Shown in pieces: positions 30,480-40,299 of a stretch of 64,000 nt of DNA. The notes below the pieces were generated by a model. The model saw nothing but the letters and a program-made list of their open reading frames with translations. It had not been told where the DNA came from and made no database searches. A program made the position numbers and the translations under genes. Numbering within the stretch: the stretch's first letter is position 1; each line of letters opens with the position of its first letter. Source of the DNA: Neoceratodus forsteri. Its lineage: Eukaryota > Chordata > Ceratodontiformes > Ceratodontidae. Where the stretch lies: NCBI GenBank assembly GCA_016271365.2, contig CM057456.1:613619501-613683500 (forward strand). Reading direction: 5' to 3'.

Positions 30480-30968
30480 TATCTTTGCAGAGAAGAGCAG
30501 TGTCGTCAGCATAAGGAATAAGTTCTGTGTGTTGGCATATCTCGGGAGGGAATTTATCACCAGTGAAAAGAGAAGAGACTAAAGAATGGAACTCTGCGGA
30601 ACTCCCTATTTGATGGGACAGACAGAGAGGGAACCACCGATCATTGTTTTGTGTGTTCTGTCACACAAGTAGTTTCTAAACCATTTAAGGATGTCACCAG
30701 AGAAATTTAAGTAGAGAATGGAGTTGAGGAGGACTTTATGGTCCACAAGGTCGAAAGCCTTGGTGAGGTCAACAAACACCGTCCCAGTGTAGAGCCCTTC
30801 GTCACTAACCTTCTCAGTGTAGTTTGTGAGCCTCACCAGGGCAGTCTCCGTATCATGGCAGGCCCTGAAACCGTGTTGGGACTCCAGCAGTAAGTTGTAT
30901 TTTTCCAGGAATTCCATGGTCTGATCCAGGACTACCTTTTCAAGGGTTCTGGAAAGGGAAGCGAGCAA
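30480..30968 (-). pseudogene. L2-like LINE reverse transcriptase palm
   Basis: Frame 30606-30968 reads 'SRTLEKVVLDQTMEFLEKYN', 'QHGFRACHDTETALVRL', motif A 'TVFVDLTKAFDLVDHKVL' and 'WFRNYLCDRTHKT'. A frame break follows, and motif C 'ELIPYADDTALLC' is found at about 30493-30531. This order and the 'FR..HDTETALVRL' phrase are typical of L2-group LINEs. Upstream and downstream pieces in the same orientation belong to the same element. Confidence 0.85.
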
Positions 30969-31323
30969 GGAGATTGGCCTGAAGTTACTAATCTCATTTT
31001 TGGAACCAGATTTGTGGAGTGGTCTGATGGTGGCACTTGCATTTGCTGGGAAAAGCCCCTGTGCACAGGGAACGGTTGAGGATGTTGGTTAAGGGAACAG
31101 CCAATTGTTCACAACCAGTTTCAGTAAGCAGTAATCAATACCATCAGGGCCAAGACTGGGCCTGGGGTTATTATTTTTGCTATATTTGATCATTTCAGTC
31201 AGTGTAAGGAGACGAAAATGGAATTTGTGGTGAGGAGTGGGGGAGCCCCAGGGGTTTGGTGGGGATGAAGGAGAGCCAATGCAGCAAGGCTCAAGTGACT
31301 GAGAAACCTTAGGCTGGTGCCTG

Positions 31324-32007
31324 TCAAGGTTTGGAGGGGATATGGGAGAGCCAATCAGAGTAGGGTTTATTAGGCTGGGAAACCTTAGGCTTGTATCTGT
31401 TGAGGTCACCAAAAAAGCCATTGAAAAGGTTGGCAACCTCCAGTGGCTCACTACCGGGACTGCCTTCTATGGAAAGGGGGGTGCTGTCATCCTTTTTGCC
31501 CCTGCCCACTAACTCACTCAGGGTACACCCGGTATATCTGGAGTTTCCCCTAACATCAAGTTGTTGTGTTCTAAGGAAATTAAGAAGGGGGAGGGACACT
31601 CGAGAGCACGATCTGAGATTGGAAGGGGGAAGGTTCAGTAGGGAAATGAGGAGGCACTTTTTTATGGAGAAGGTGGTGTCTGGGTGGAACGCATTGCCAG
31701 AGGAAGTGGTATCCTGTAGAACAGTGGGTTGCTTCAAAAGGGGATGGGACAGGGTAAGGGGAAAGGTCACTGGGCGAGGGGAGGGGGGCAGCTGCAGTAT
31801 AAGGGCTGCTAGCTGCACAATCGAGCAGACTTGGTAGATCATAAAGTCTTTATCTGCTGGCAATTTTGTATGTTCGTATGTATGTAAATTAATTTTCACG
31901 GCACGAGTGGAGGATTTACATTTGTTGCGAGGTACTTTGTACTGCTGCAGGAGGTCTGGAAGCTTAAGTTTTCTGAATTTAGCCCAAATGATGTCTCCCT
32001 GCCACAA
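31324..32007 (-). pseudogene. L2-like LINE endonuclease-RT linker
   Basis: A composite open frame. Its first ~65 and last ~45 residues ('GDIIWAKFRKLKLPDLLQQY', 'PLEVANLFNGFFGDLNRYKP') fit the linker between endonuclease and RT of the L2-like LINE. The middle is the antisense of a plus-strand CR1 3' fragment (31540-31890), so it is not real protein. Frame 31089-31451 continues to 'PRPSLGPDGIDYCLLKLVV', the GPDGI block at the start of RT. Confidence 0.65.
31540..31890 (+). mobile_element. CR1-like 3' end fragment, plus orientation
   Basis: The plus-strand frame 31391-31837 contains 'LEGGRFSREMRRHFFMEKVV' and 'WNALPEEVVSCRTVGCFKRG', the conserved last residues of CR1-clade ORF2. It is followed by 'GAGCAGACTTGGTAGATCAT', 'AAGTCTTTATCTGC' and a (GTAT)-rich tail near 31870-31890. 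It is 5'-truncated, as is usual for CR1 copies. Confidence 0.78.
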
Positions 32008-32210
32008 TAATTTTAAGAGGTCAGGAGTGATCCAGCTATTTTTTGGGCCTCTGACCCTGAATTTTTCAGAGGGATAAAAGAGTAGCAGATGCTCATGAGG
32101 GTCATGCTGAACTTGTTCAGGGCATCATCAGTGCTCTCAACACTGATAGTAAAGGACCAGTTGGTGGAGGAGATGGCTCTGGTGAACTCGCCAATATTAA
32201 GCTTCTTTAG

Positions 32211-32668
32211 TTATCTAGAGAATACGTATTTTGGGTCCCTTTTTAAACCCCTTGCAGACCAGAAACAGAAGACAGAGCTGTGATCACTGAGAGTGTTGGG
32301 GAGGACCCCGAAGGTTACTAAGTGATCGGTGATAGAGACAATGATCCAGTCCGGGGTAGATTCGTAACCGGTTTTATAGTTGATTCGGGTGGTGTCTGTA
32401 ATGATCTGGTGCATGCCTAAACCAGCGATGCCCTATCTGGACTTACCAGCCTAAGAGGATTGCCAGTTTAAGCTGAACTCCCCCAGGATGATCCATTCCT
32501 GACTGTGGGAAACAGAGATTTTTTAGGTCAAGGAGAGCATCTAGCTCAGGGCTGGGAGTGGCTGGGGGAGGTAAGCCACACTCAAGGTGGTAGTTTTGTT
32601 GTTGCTGAGGTCCATATTAACCAAGAGTGATTTCAGGGTAGGCATTCCTAATTGGAGGTTAAGCTCAG
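32211..32668 (-). pseudogene. L2-like LINE endonuclease, C-terminal part
   Basis: Frame 32211-32414 reads 'YESTPDWIIVSITDHLVTFG' and 'LPNTLSDHSSVFCF', the last endonuclease motifs (SDH) of the LINE. The stretch to 32668 translates piecewise to 'LLVNMDLSNNKTTTLSVAYL', which corresponds to the 'YRPP' part. It is broken by frame changes and by the mini-DIRS at 32669. Confidence 0.72.
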
Positions 32669-32935
32669 AGAAGAAAAAATTACTCACCTTTGTAATTGTG
32701 TTTCTTCTAATGGAGTCTTGCTGTATTCTGACTATATGCAGTTGGCCTCAGCACTCGAACTGCCCCGGAGAGGAAAGAGTTAACTCTATGCAGGAAGCAT
32801 AGAACGTTGAGTTTGAGCTCAGTTTCAAACCTCTGTCTGCAGTGCTTCAAAGTGTTACTGTCAGATCCTTTGCTCTGCCTAACTGTTCAGTCGCTCGAGA
32901 TTGCTCATTTGCAAGACAGACTTCATGTTGTATAA
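32669..32935. mobile_element. mini-DIRS (267 bp) non-autonomous derivative
   Basis: Starts with the DIRS left terminus (AGAAGAAAAAATTACTCACC), followed by a full GTATTCTGAC-type ITR with hairpin CTATGCAGGAAGCATAG (32786-32802). It does not enter a 3' UTR but 'AACTGTTCAGTCGCTCGAGA', which is the inverted 5' leader box, and it ends with ACTTCATGTTGTA, the right terminus. All coding DNA and the ICR are missing. It is inserted in the L2-like endonuclease. Confidence 0.75.
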
Positions 32936-33108
32936 AGGTGAGGTTTTTAGAGATAAGGGAAAGGCAGGCCCCCACCCCCTTCCCTACTCTGTCCTTTCTG
33001 ATCATGGAGTAACCATCCATAAGGATTTCATTGGTGGGGATTTTATCTGTGACCTAGGTCTCTGTTAGCGCTATGATATCAAACTTGTACGTGGTGACCC
33101 ATGAGTCA
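32936..33108 (-). pseudogene. L2-like LINE endonuclease, middle part
   Basis: The minus-strand translation reads 'KFDIIALTET' (catalytic Glu), then 'KIPTNEILMDGYSMIRKD'. It is flanked by the mini-DIRS on the left and the D6 terminus on the right. The preceding 'KIAHLN' motif is found across D6, at about 54786. Confidence 0.8.
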
Positions 33109-33154
33109 AAAGAAAAAATTACTTACCATAGTAATGTTGTTTCTTCTAGTGGAG

Positions 33155-33307
33155 TCTTGCTGTATTCTGACAATATGCAGTTAGACCAACCGGTTCAACT
33201 GCCCCGGAGAACAAAGGGTTAACTCTATGCAAATGCATATAACGTTGAGCTCAAGCTTGGTTTTCAAACCACTGTCCTCGGTGCGCTCTAGTAACTGATC
33301 AGATTCT
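33155..33307 (+). repeat. D6 3' (left) inverted terminal repeat
   Basis: From TCTTGCTGTATTCTGACAAT to AACTGATCAGATTC. It includes the hairpin-like TCTATGCAAATGCATA (33224-33239), the box CTGCCCCGGAG, and GAGCTCAAGCTTGG. It pairs with 54614-54768 with some mismatches. Confidence 0.88.
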
Positions 33308-33320
33308 ATGAAGCAAACTA

Positions 33321-33321
<1 letters not shown>

Positions 33322-33412
<91 letters not shown>
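33322..33412. repeat. (TA)n microsatellite
   Basis: About 45 TA units at the left edge of the block inserted in the D6 3' UTR. A shorter ATATATATAGATATATATAT at 37719-37738 marks the right edge. The minus-strand frame through it (Tyr-Ile repeats) is not a gene. Confidence 0.95.
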
Positions 33413-33415
<3 letters not shown>

Positions 33416-34640
33416 GTACCATTTCTATGTTAAACCCAAAACTTTGCACCTTAATAACTTTGCAACCGTTTGATGGATGTGCCTGAAATTTGGAATTTAT
33501 GATCAAGAACTATAGGCATTGGGATCTGCTAAGTTTCGTACTGGTCGGATATACGGCTGTGGAGTTATTAAGTGTGATCTGTGCTGCCACGCTTTTTCTG
33601 GAATTCTATGGTCGCGTCCACAGGTCACGGTTTATGCTGGACGTCCGAATCTTCAGGAACGTGCAGCCGGGTCCCCGATGTGCCTTCGAAGATTTCGTGA
33701 AAAATATTAAACGGTCCAAAAGTTATTCAAAAACAGTTTCCCATTATAAGTCAATGGGAAAGTTAACAAAAGTTCAACACTTTCATAAATGCATTTTACT
33801 TTCGCAAATGGGCCTGTTACTTTCAAGAATTGGCCATTTTGTTTTCAGTTGGTGATCAGAAAATGGTTGGCATTTAAATTTGGGACCCTCTAGCAACCTA
33901 ATTTTTTTGTATTCACCTAGTCGGGCCCTGAAGATGCTTGCCATGTCTTTATTTTGTGGTAAACACCCCAGAAATATGTTTTCAAATTTCTGAAAAGTAC
34001 TTTCGCAAATTACTTTCGTGCTCATGAAAGTGTAGCAAATTTTTGGAAAGCTTTGCGAAATTGCGACAGTAGTTTTCTAGTCTGTGGAAAATGACAGCAA
34101 TTTTGGCACTGCGCTGCAAAAGAACCGTTGGGAGTTTTGAGCTGAATTTGGAAGGAACGGAGCCGACATCTCACAGATGTGCCTTTCAGTGTTGTATTGA
34201 AAAAATATTACACGGCGGCAAAGTTACGGCACTCCAAAGTTGACGGGTTTTCCCATAGGATAACATTACGGCGCCCGACGCAATACAGAAATCCTTTGGA
34301 TCCCTGCTGCAAAATAACGGTTTGGTCTTTTTTCCTGAAATTTGGAAGGAAGACAGCCAACAGCTCACAGATGTGCCTTTCAGTGGTTTGGTGAAAAAAT
34401 ATTACAGGGAGGCACAGTTATGGCACTCCGAACTTCTCTTTTTTTCCCATAGGATAACATTACGGCATTCGCCGCGCCTTTCAGGGCCCGTATCTCGAAA
34501 ACGGTGCGAGATACGGAGTTTTCGTCGGAAAAATTCTTAGCCCCCTTAAGGGGGGCAAGTACAAAACTAGCCAGGACAGTCATAAATCATACGACTTTTA
34601 AATCTTTTTTCTATGTCATATGGTTCCTGAGATATAACTT
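33413..34640. repeat. unclassified repeat with recurring internal modules
   Basis: No protein homology recognised. A module recurs with variation: 'GATGTGCCTTTCAGTG', then 'AAAAAATATTACA', then 'GCACTCC', then 'CCCATAGGATAACATTACGG', at about 34170-34275 and 34365-34470, with a partial version near 33670-33760 ('CCATTATAAGTCAATGGG'). The plus frames 33490-33855 and 34179-34394 cross module boundaries and have no recognisable domain. Confidence 0.55.
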
Positions 34641-34819
34641 ATTTAGTATTCCAAGTCCTCATTTTCTGCTCCGATACACATTATTATGCATACATTCTTT
34701 GTACTCACTGTCTTTCTCTATTCAGCTTTTTGGGAAAACCAGCCTGTGCGCTTACATTACTGTTACCATTGCCCTTTCCGCTTACGGTTCCATGCCCGTT
34801 TCACTTACCGTTGACGTCT

Positions 34820-35520
34820 GCGCTACCATGCATGCTCATCCTTTGCGCTTTCATTTGCGCTATGCTTTCGTTACTTTTTGCCATTTGTGTTCCCATACCG
34901 CTTTCTCTTCTGTTTCACTTTGCGTCACCATGCCCATTGCCATTTCGATTTACAGGCACCATGTTACTATGTGACAAGACATCACGTGGCACACTGTTCC
35001 GCTCACGCCACCATGTTCGTTATCCTTTCTGTTCTCATTCGCGCTATGCTACCTTGTGCGCCACTGTTAGCGCTTCTGTTTGCATTGCTGTTCCTGTTAC
35101 TATGCCACAAGACATCATGTGGTGGGAGGTGGGTTTTTGGGCCCCTCGCCCAGCTGCCGACACGTGCCAGGAGCCGCTGGCCTGTGCGTTATCCTTTATG
35201 CTTTCATTTCGCGCTGTTTTCTGTTATTTTTGCCATTTGTGTCTACAGTACTGTTTCTCTTTCTGTTTCACTTTGCATCACCATGCCCATTGACATTTCC
35301 ATTTGCAGGCACCATGTTACTATGTGATAACACATCACGTGGCAGACCGTTCCCGTCTACGCCACCGTGTGCATTACCCTTTCTGTTCTCATTCGCGCTT
35401 GTGTTACCATGTGTGCCACTGTTAGCATTTCTGTTGGTGTTGCTGCTCCTGTTACTATGCCACAAGACATCATGTGGTGGGAGCGCGGGGCCCTCCCACC
35501 ACTGCATTACATTCACTATT
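34820..35520. repeat. two tandem units of about 350 bp
   Basis: Sequence from about 34820 recurs from about 35176: 'TTGCCATTTGTGT', 'TTCTGTTTCACTTTGC', 'CACCATGCCCATTG', 'GGCACCATGTTACTATGTGA', 'CTTTCTGTTCTCATTCGCGC' and 'CTATGCCACAAGACATCATG' appear in both in the same order. Plus-strand frames of 149-187 codons here come from the low-stop repeat and show no domain, so I do not call genes. Confidence 0.75.
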
Positions 35521-35544
35521 TCTCGTTACCATTCTCAAAAAGAA

Positions 35545-37725
35545 GGGAAATTAGAGGCAAAAAACTCCGTTTAATGCATTAGTTAGGGTTGTTCCACAGC
35601 GACAAAACTGAGGAAATTCGCTGTTAGGGTTGAAAACCCTAACTCCGACCCCCCCCCAGCACCACACACACACAGACACACACACACACAGACACATCAA
35701 GTATGGGGGAGGACCAAGTCAACACAACCAATGACAGACATCCAGCAGCAGGTGACAGAAATAACAAACAATTGTCTAAATGTACTACGAGACATCCCCG
35801 CCCACCTGACCAGGTACTGCATGCTCAGTGGAGATCAACAGCAAAACTGAGGCCATGTACACCAAACGTGACACATCCCTGATTGCAGCTGCCACAACGT
35901 ACACACTTAGTAGTTGCATGGCCTTACCTACCATGCTCCACACCAGACCAGACCACATGTGGTGGCCACCTGAGCAACAGAGTTCAGCAAAACCAAGGAG
36001 TTGTACAGGTATAATATCTCTGATTATAACAAGGGTTTGAGAAATGCAGCTTTCTAATTGACTGTAAACATTGTAACAGCCTTATGTTTACTTTTTATTA
36101 ACATATATGTAGAGCTAACCATATGATGAACATGGTTTAATGTTGTTTAAAAACAGTTTTATTATGATAGCAGTAAGCTACTCCCAGGTATTATGTTAAT
36201 GGTCAGTTTATCACTGTCTAGCGACATGTGGCACTCGGCCATGCCTCATTCAACATTAAACTTCACAGGGTGATTAACAGACCATTTAACATAACTGTTG
36301 GTCATGCCTTATTGCTTAATTGTCTTTATGAGTAGATAGTCTCCTCTGCTAGGCACTGTAGCAGCTTTGTAACACAGTGTCCCACCCAGTTACACCATAC
36401 ACTGTCTAGTTACTGGAGAATGGCTGGAATATGAACTCATGAAGATGAACAGTGTAACTTGATCATTACAGTCATCGAAACGTTAGTGTGATTATAACTG
36501 ACAGAGTCGTGATAGAGAATAACCCCTGCTGTCCTAGTACACTTACCCCATTGTGAGTTAAATCAATACTAAAGACATTCTGTTTATATCTACACCATAC
36601 CTACTTGATTCCTGTTGTACCACATTAACATAGTTATCACTTTGATAACATCAGTGACAGAAGTGTGGCAAACCCAAACACTAGGCATACAGCCTGAGTA
36701 TGAAACAACTGTTAAAAAAATTACACTGTGTCCTATAAGTGGCATAGATCACTCATTGCAACAATAGTAAATGTATTACTATTTGAATAAGTTAGTCATC
36801 GATGCAATGAGATTGTCTTTATCAGGTACAACATACCAGTAAGTGCCTACAGGAAAATCTATCCATTATACATCTCCGATACAGGTACGCCATTGTTGGC
36901 TCAGCAGTGCTAAGGATATTTGAAGTTGCTTGGCCTGATCCATGCAATTACAATGTTTCTTACAAAGAATACTTACTGCATCTTTAGTATTGAAACACAC
37001 TGAAGGTCTATGTATGTACATGAGCAGTACACCTTCATCAGTAAGAATGCATCTGATACTGGCAGTATGAATTTCAGAGCATTGAACAGGCAATGCTTTT
37101 CCATACGCTACATCAGCCTCTCTATCTTGAGTAAACCATTGCAGTAAATGTACTACTATGTAAATCACCTACTAAATGTAACACTACTTTTATCTTGAGT
37201 ATGCTACTGTCTTGTGGTTAGTTTATGTACTTCTCTAATTAATGTATACCACTAGTGTTAAAACCTTTCTACAACTGTCATCATGCACCTTCAGCATTTA
37301 TATTCACTAATGGCACAGTACCAGTTGTGGTGTGTGTGGGCATCGGTAGGTAAGGCCATGCAACTACTAAGTGTGGTACATGCTGTGTGCAGCTGCAATC
37401 AGGGATGTGTACGCTTGGTGTACATGGCCTCAGTTTTGCTGTTGATCTCCACTGAGCATGCAGTACCTGGTCAGGTGGGTGGAGATGTCTGTAGTACATT
37501 TAGACAATTGTTTGTTATTTCTGTCACCTGCTGCTGGATGTCTGTCATTGGTTGTGTTGACTTGGTCCTCCCCATACTTGAATTGTGTGTGTGTGTGTGT
37601 CTGTGTGTGTGTGGTGCTGGGGTGACTCGAGTTAGGGTTTCAACCCTAACAGCTTAATTTCCTCACTTTTGTCGCTAGGAACAACCCTAACTAATGCATT
37701 AACGGAGTTTTTGCCTCTAATATAT
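35545..37725. mobile_element. long-TIR DNA transposon-like element (about 2.18 kb)
   Basis: Both ends read inward TTAGAGGCAAAAA and CTCCG.TAATGCATTAG, followed by about 400 bp of high-identity inverted repeat (35545-35990 against 37300-37725). The TIRs include TTAGGGTT/AACCCTAA pieces, a CACACA-type microsatellite and the shared GTACTGCATGCTCAGTGGAG. The middle (36000-37300) has no clear transposase; the longest frame (36866-37168, minus, 100 codons) is unrecognised. Probably non-autonomous. Superfamily not assigned. Confidence 0.75.
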
Positions 37726-37745
37726 ATAGATATATATATGTAACG

Positions 37746-37928
37746 GCAAAACTAAGCCTAAAGAGGTCCCCTACAGGGGCAACATAAGCCAAACACAAAA
37801 AAAGCATGTATAAGATTCAAGTCACAGATGCCCAGCGAAAACCAACACCTACTAATGGTTTAAGTCATTAAGTTACTGCAGGAGAGCCACCCTTCCCCAG
37901 GTTTTGAAGGGGAGGTAGGGTGGGAGGT
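37746..37928. other. D6 3' UTR remainder
   Basis: Short non-coding stretch leading into the ICR through the family's purine-rich 'AAGGGGAGGTAGGGTGGGAGG' sequence. No gene seen. Confidence 0.5.
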
Positions 37929-38030
37929 CAGAATACAGCAAGACTCCATTAGAAGAAACAACATTACTATGGTAAGTAATTTTTTTCTTCAAACAAGATG
38001 AAGTCTTGCTGTATTCTGACAATATGCAGA
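37929..38030 (+). repeat. D6 internal complementary region
   Basis: CAGAATACAGCAAGACTCC through AACATTACTATGGTAAGTAAT and CAAACAAGATGAAGTCTTGC to GACAATATGCAG. It carries GGTAAG, the complement of the CTTACC variant private to the D6 left terminus (other copies have CTCACC). Confidence 0.9.
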
Positions 38031-38066
38031 CTACCAAGCAGTGCCCCTTGGAGGTGGGCACAGAAC

Positions 38067-39120
38067 CTATTTGGGGAATAGGCTCTGCAGTACTGCTGTG
38101 CCAAACCTGGCATCACTCCTAGCCTGAGTATCCAGGCTGTAGTGTTTAGTGAATGTATGGACAGACTTCCAGGTGGCAGCCTTACATATCTCAAGCAAGG
38201 GGACTTCCCTGGCAGCCGCCAGGGAGGCCGCAGTGCCTCTGGTAGAGTGGGCCCTAAGACTTGCTGGTGGGTCCTTATCCAACTTACTGTAGCAGAACTG
38301 GGTACAGGCCACAATCCATCTGGCTATAGTCCTCTTTGCTGCTGGCCTGCCCTGACCCACTTCACCATAGGTAAGAAAAAGTTGGGAACAATCCTTTCTT
38401 AGCTCCTTTGTCCTGTCCATGTAATAGCTAATAGTTCTCTTTACGTCCAGGCTATGCAGCCTGCATTCACCTGAACTAGAGTGATCTGAGAAGAATACAG
38501 GCAAGGTAATGGATTGTTTAAGATGAAAATCAGAAACCACCTTAGGGAGGAACTTCCTATTAGTTCGGAGCACAATCTTATCCCTGTGGGGTGTGATATA
38601 GTTAGGCTCCACAGACAAGGCCTGAAGCTCACTGATTCTTCTAGCAGAGGTGATAGCCACTAGAAAAAATGTTTTCCAAGTGAGAAACTTTAATTCTGAA
38701 GAAAACATAGGTTCGAAAGGAGGCTGCATAAGTTGTCCTATGCATATGTTCAGGTCCCATGCAGGGGTAGGTTCCCTGTGTAGGGGATGAAGATGCAACA
38801 ACCCTTTGAAAAACCTTTTGAAAATTGGGTGTGCAGCCAGAGAAGCCTTCCCTACTTAAAGATAAGCAGAGACAGCAGAGAGGTGCACCTTCAGGGTAGA
38901 TGACTGCAAATGCAGAGACTGAAGGTGGACCTGATAGTCCAGGAGTTCTGATGATCCAGATCCTTCTAGGTGCACCAAATAGAAAATCTTTTCCACTTAG
39001 AGGAATAGGTTTTTCTGGTAGCAGGTTTTCTGGAACCCCTCAGAATACCAAAAACAGATCGAGACTGTAGCAAATCTGCATATTCTAAGTCTTCAAGAGC
39101 CAAGCCCTGAGGTGAAAAGA
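38067..39120 (-). pseudogene. D6: tyrosine recombinase (C-terminal domain intact)
   Basis: Frame 38067-38801 (244 codons) keeps the complete catalytic domain: 'SARRISELQALS', 'LFLTYGEVGQGRPAAKRTI', 'LRAHSTRGTAAS' (HxxR), 'HTFTKHYSLDTQARSDAR' with the nucleophilic Tyr, and the native end 'QSLFPK'. Upstream, the N-terminal domain ('GSRKPATRKTYSSKWKRFSI') is readable to about 39120, with a stop and a slip near 38850-38990. It is among the best-preserved YR catalytic domains in the window. Confidence 0.88.
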
Positions 39121-39749
39121 CTCAAGATTGGGGTACATTATCCTGCCCTGAGAGGATGTCAGCAGGTTGTACCTCCTGGGTAGAGAAATTGGCCTGGTCA
39201 CTGATAGTGACAGCAGCATTGAGTACCACGGCTGTCTGGCCCAATGTGGGGCTATGAGAATCATTGTAGCAGATTGAGACCTCAATTTGACCAAGACTCT
39301 GGCTATCAGAAGAAAAGGGGGAAAGGCATAAAGAAACCTGTTCGACCAGTCCAGTAGGAGAGCATCCAGTGGCACTGGGCCCTGGAGTGGAGGCCTGCAA
39401 CAATACAGTGGTAACTGGTGATTGTCTGGGGCTGCGAAGAGATCTCTGAACCCCCCTCCCATCTCCTGAATACTGAGAGAAGGAAATGCCCGTTCAGGGT
39501 CCATTCGTGATGGCCCTGGATGATCCTGCTGAGAGCATCTGCCAGTATATTATCCTTGCCTGGCAAGTGAACTGCTAACAGTGACATGTTGAGAGAATAT
39601 GCCAGTTTCCAAATCTTCATGGACTCTGTGCACAGCAGAGAGGATCTTGTTCCCCCCTGCTTGTTGATGTAGTACATGGTGGTGGTATAGTCTGTCCTGA
39701 CCTGCACCACCTTCCCCTGTAAGAGACTCGCAAACTCCTGAATAGCCAG
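39085..39749 (-). pseudogene. D6: RNase H C-terminal and Dam-like region
   Basis: Frame 39306-39767 gives RNase H 'QGKVVQVRTDYTTTMYYINK' and 'DNILADALSRIIQGHHEW'. Frame 39085-39504 gives the Dam-like part 'DLFAAPDNHQLPLYCC', 'LYAFPPFLLIARVLVKL', 'MILIAPHWARQPWY'. The frame change lies near 39450. D7 is inserted at 39750 within RNase H, splitting 'LLELSTVF' (right of D7) from 'LAIQEFASLLQ' (left). Confidence 0.85.
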
Positions 39750-39795
39750 GAAGAAAAAATTACTCACCTTAGTAATGTTGTTTCTTCTAATGGAG

Positions 39796-39947
39796 TCTTG
39801 CTATATTATGACAATTGCAGTATGACCGCAGGTTAGAACTGCTCCGGAGGTGAAATAGTTAACTTTCCATGAAGGCATGGAACTTAGAGCACGAGCTCGG
39901 TTGAAAACTCTGTCTGTTGTGCTTCAAACGCAAACTGTCAGATCTTT
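39796..39947 (+). repeat. D7 3' (left) inverted terminal repeat
   Basis: Begins TCTTGCTATATTATGACAAT and includes CTGCTCCGGAGG, the hairpin TCCATGAAGGCATGGA (39866-39881) and the element-specific GTGCTTCAAACGCAAACTGT. It pairs with 44906-45059. Confidence 0.9.
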
Positions 39948-40195
39948 ACGAGCTAAAACTCACTAAGGTTCTGTGTGGAAGCTGTAAACCTACACTAGCC
40001 AACTGGCTACTAACATAAACACTCATTTTTGGCCTAAAACAAAGACTCAAGTCAGGAGATGCAAAATGCAAAAACACAACACCAATTCACCCAAAAGGTA
40101 GGTGAAAAACAACAAGGTGGGCATCAAAAAGTGCCAACCTGTACTGCCCACCCACATCCCAAAACAGAGGTTCTGAGAGGGCAGGCAGGAGGAGG

Positions 40196-40291
40196 TCATA
40201 ATATAGCAAGACTCCATTAGAAGAAGCAACATTACTAAGGTGAGTAACTTTTCTTCAAACAACATGAAGTCTTGCTATATTAAGACAATTG
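40196..40291 (+). repeat. D7 internal complementary region
   Basis: TCATAATATAGCAAGACTCC through AGAAGAAGCAACATTACTAAGG, then CAAACAACATGAAGTCTTGC and TATATTAAGACAATTG. The two halves correspond to the complements of the left and right termini. Confidence 0.88.
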
Positions 40292-40299
40292 AGACTACA

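Larger units (their letters stand above)
28670..33108 (-). mobile_element. L2-like LINE (minus strand), 3' portion, split by D6
   Basis: The left end at 28670-28700 is a TTTTATTTCATTTCATTTTA tract, i.e. a short tandem 3' tail on the minus strand. Reading right to left are endonuclease pieces (32211-33108), the endonuclease-RT linker (31324-32007), the RT palm (30480-30968) and the RT C-terminus (about 29830-30080, 'LGILLD' type). The 5' part is displaced to 54782-55600 by insertion of D6. Smaller inserts lie at 29392-29647, 30086-30440, 31540-31890 and 32669-32935. It sits inside the L1-like LINE. Confidence 0.8.

Noticed and set aside
33318..33506. 62-codon Tyr-Ile repeat protein
   Set aside because: It is translated (TA)n microsatellite.
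34730..35574. Long plus-strand open frames (up to 187 codons)
   Set aside because: They overlap in several phases, follow a ~350-bp tandem repeat and show no domain; likely chance openness of the repeat.
35595..35640. Telomere-like TTAGGG pieces as an interstitial telomere
   Set aside because: Only single units, mirrored in both TIRs of the element at 35545-37725; part of the transposon ends.
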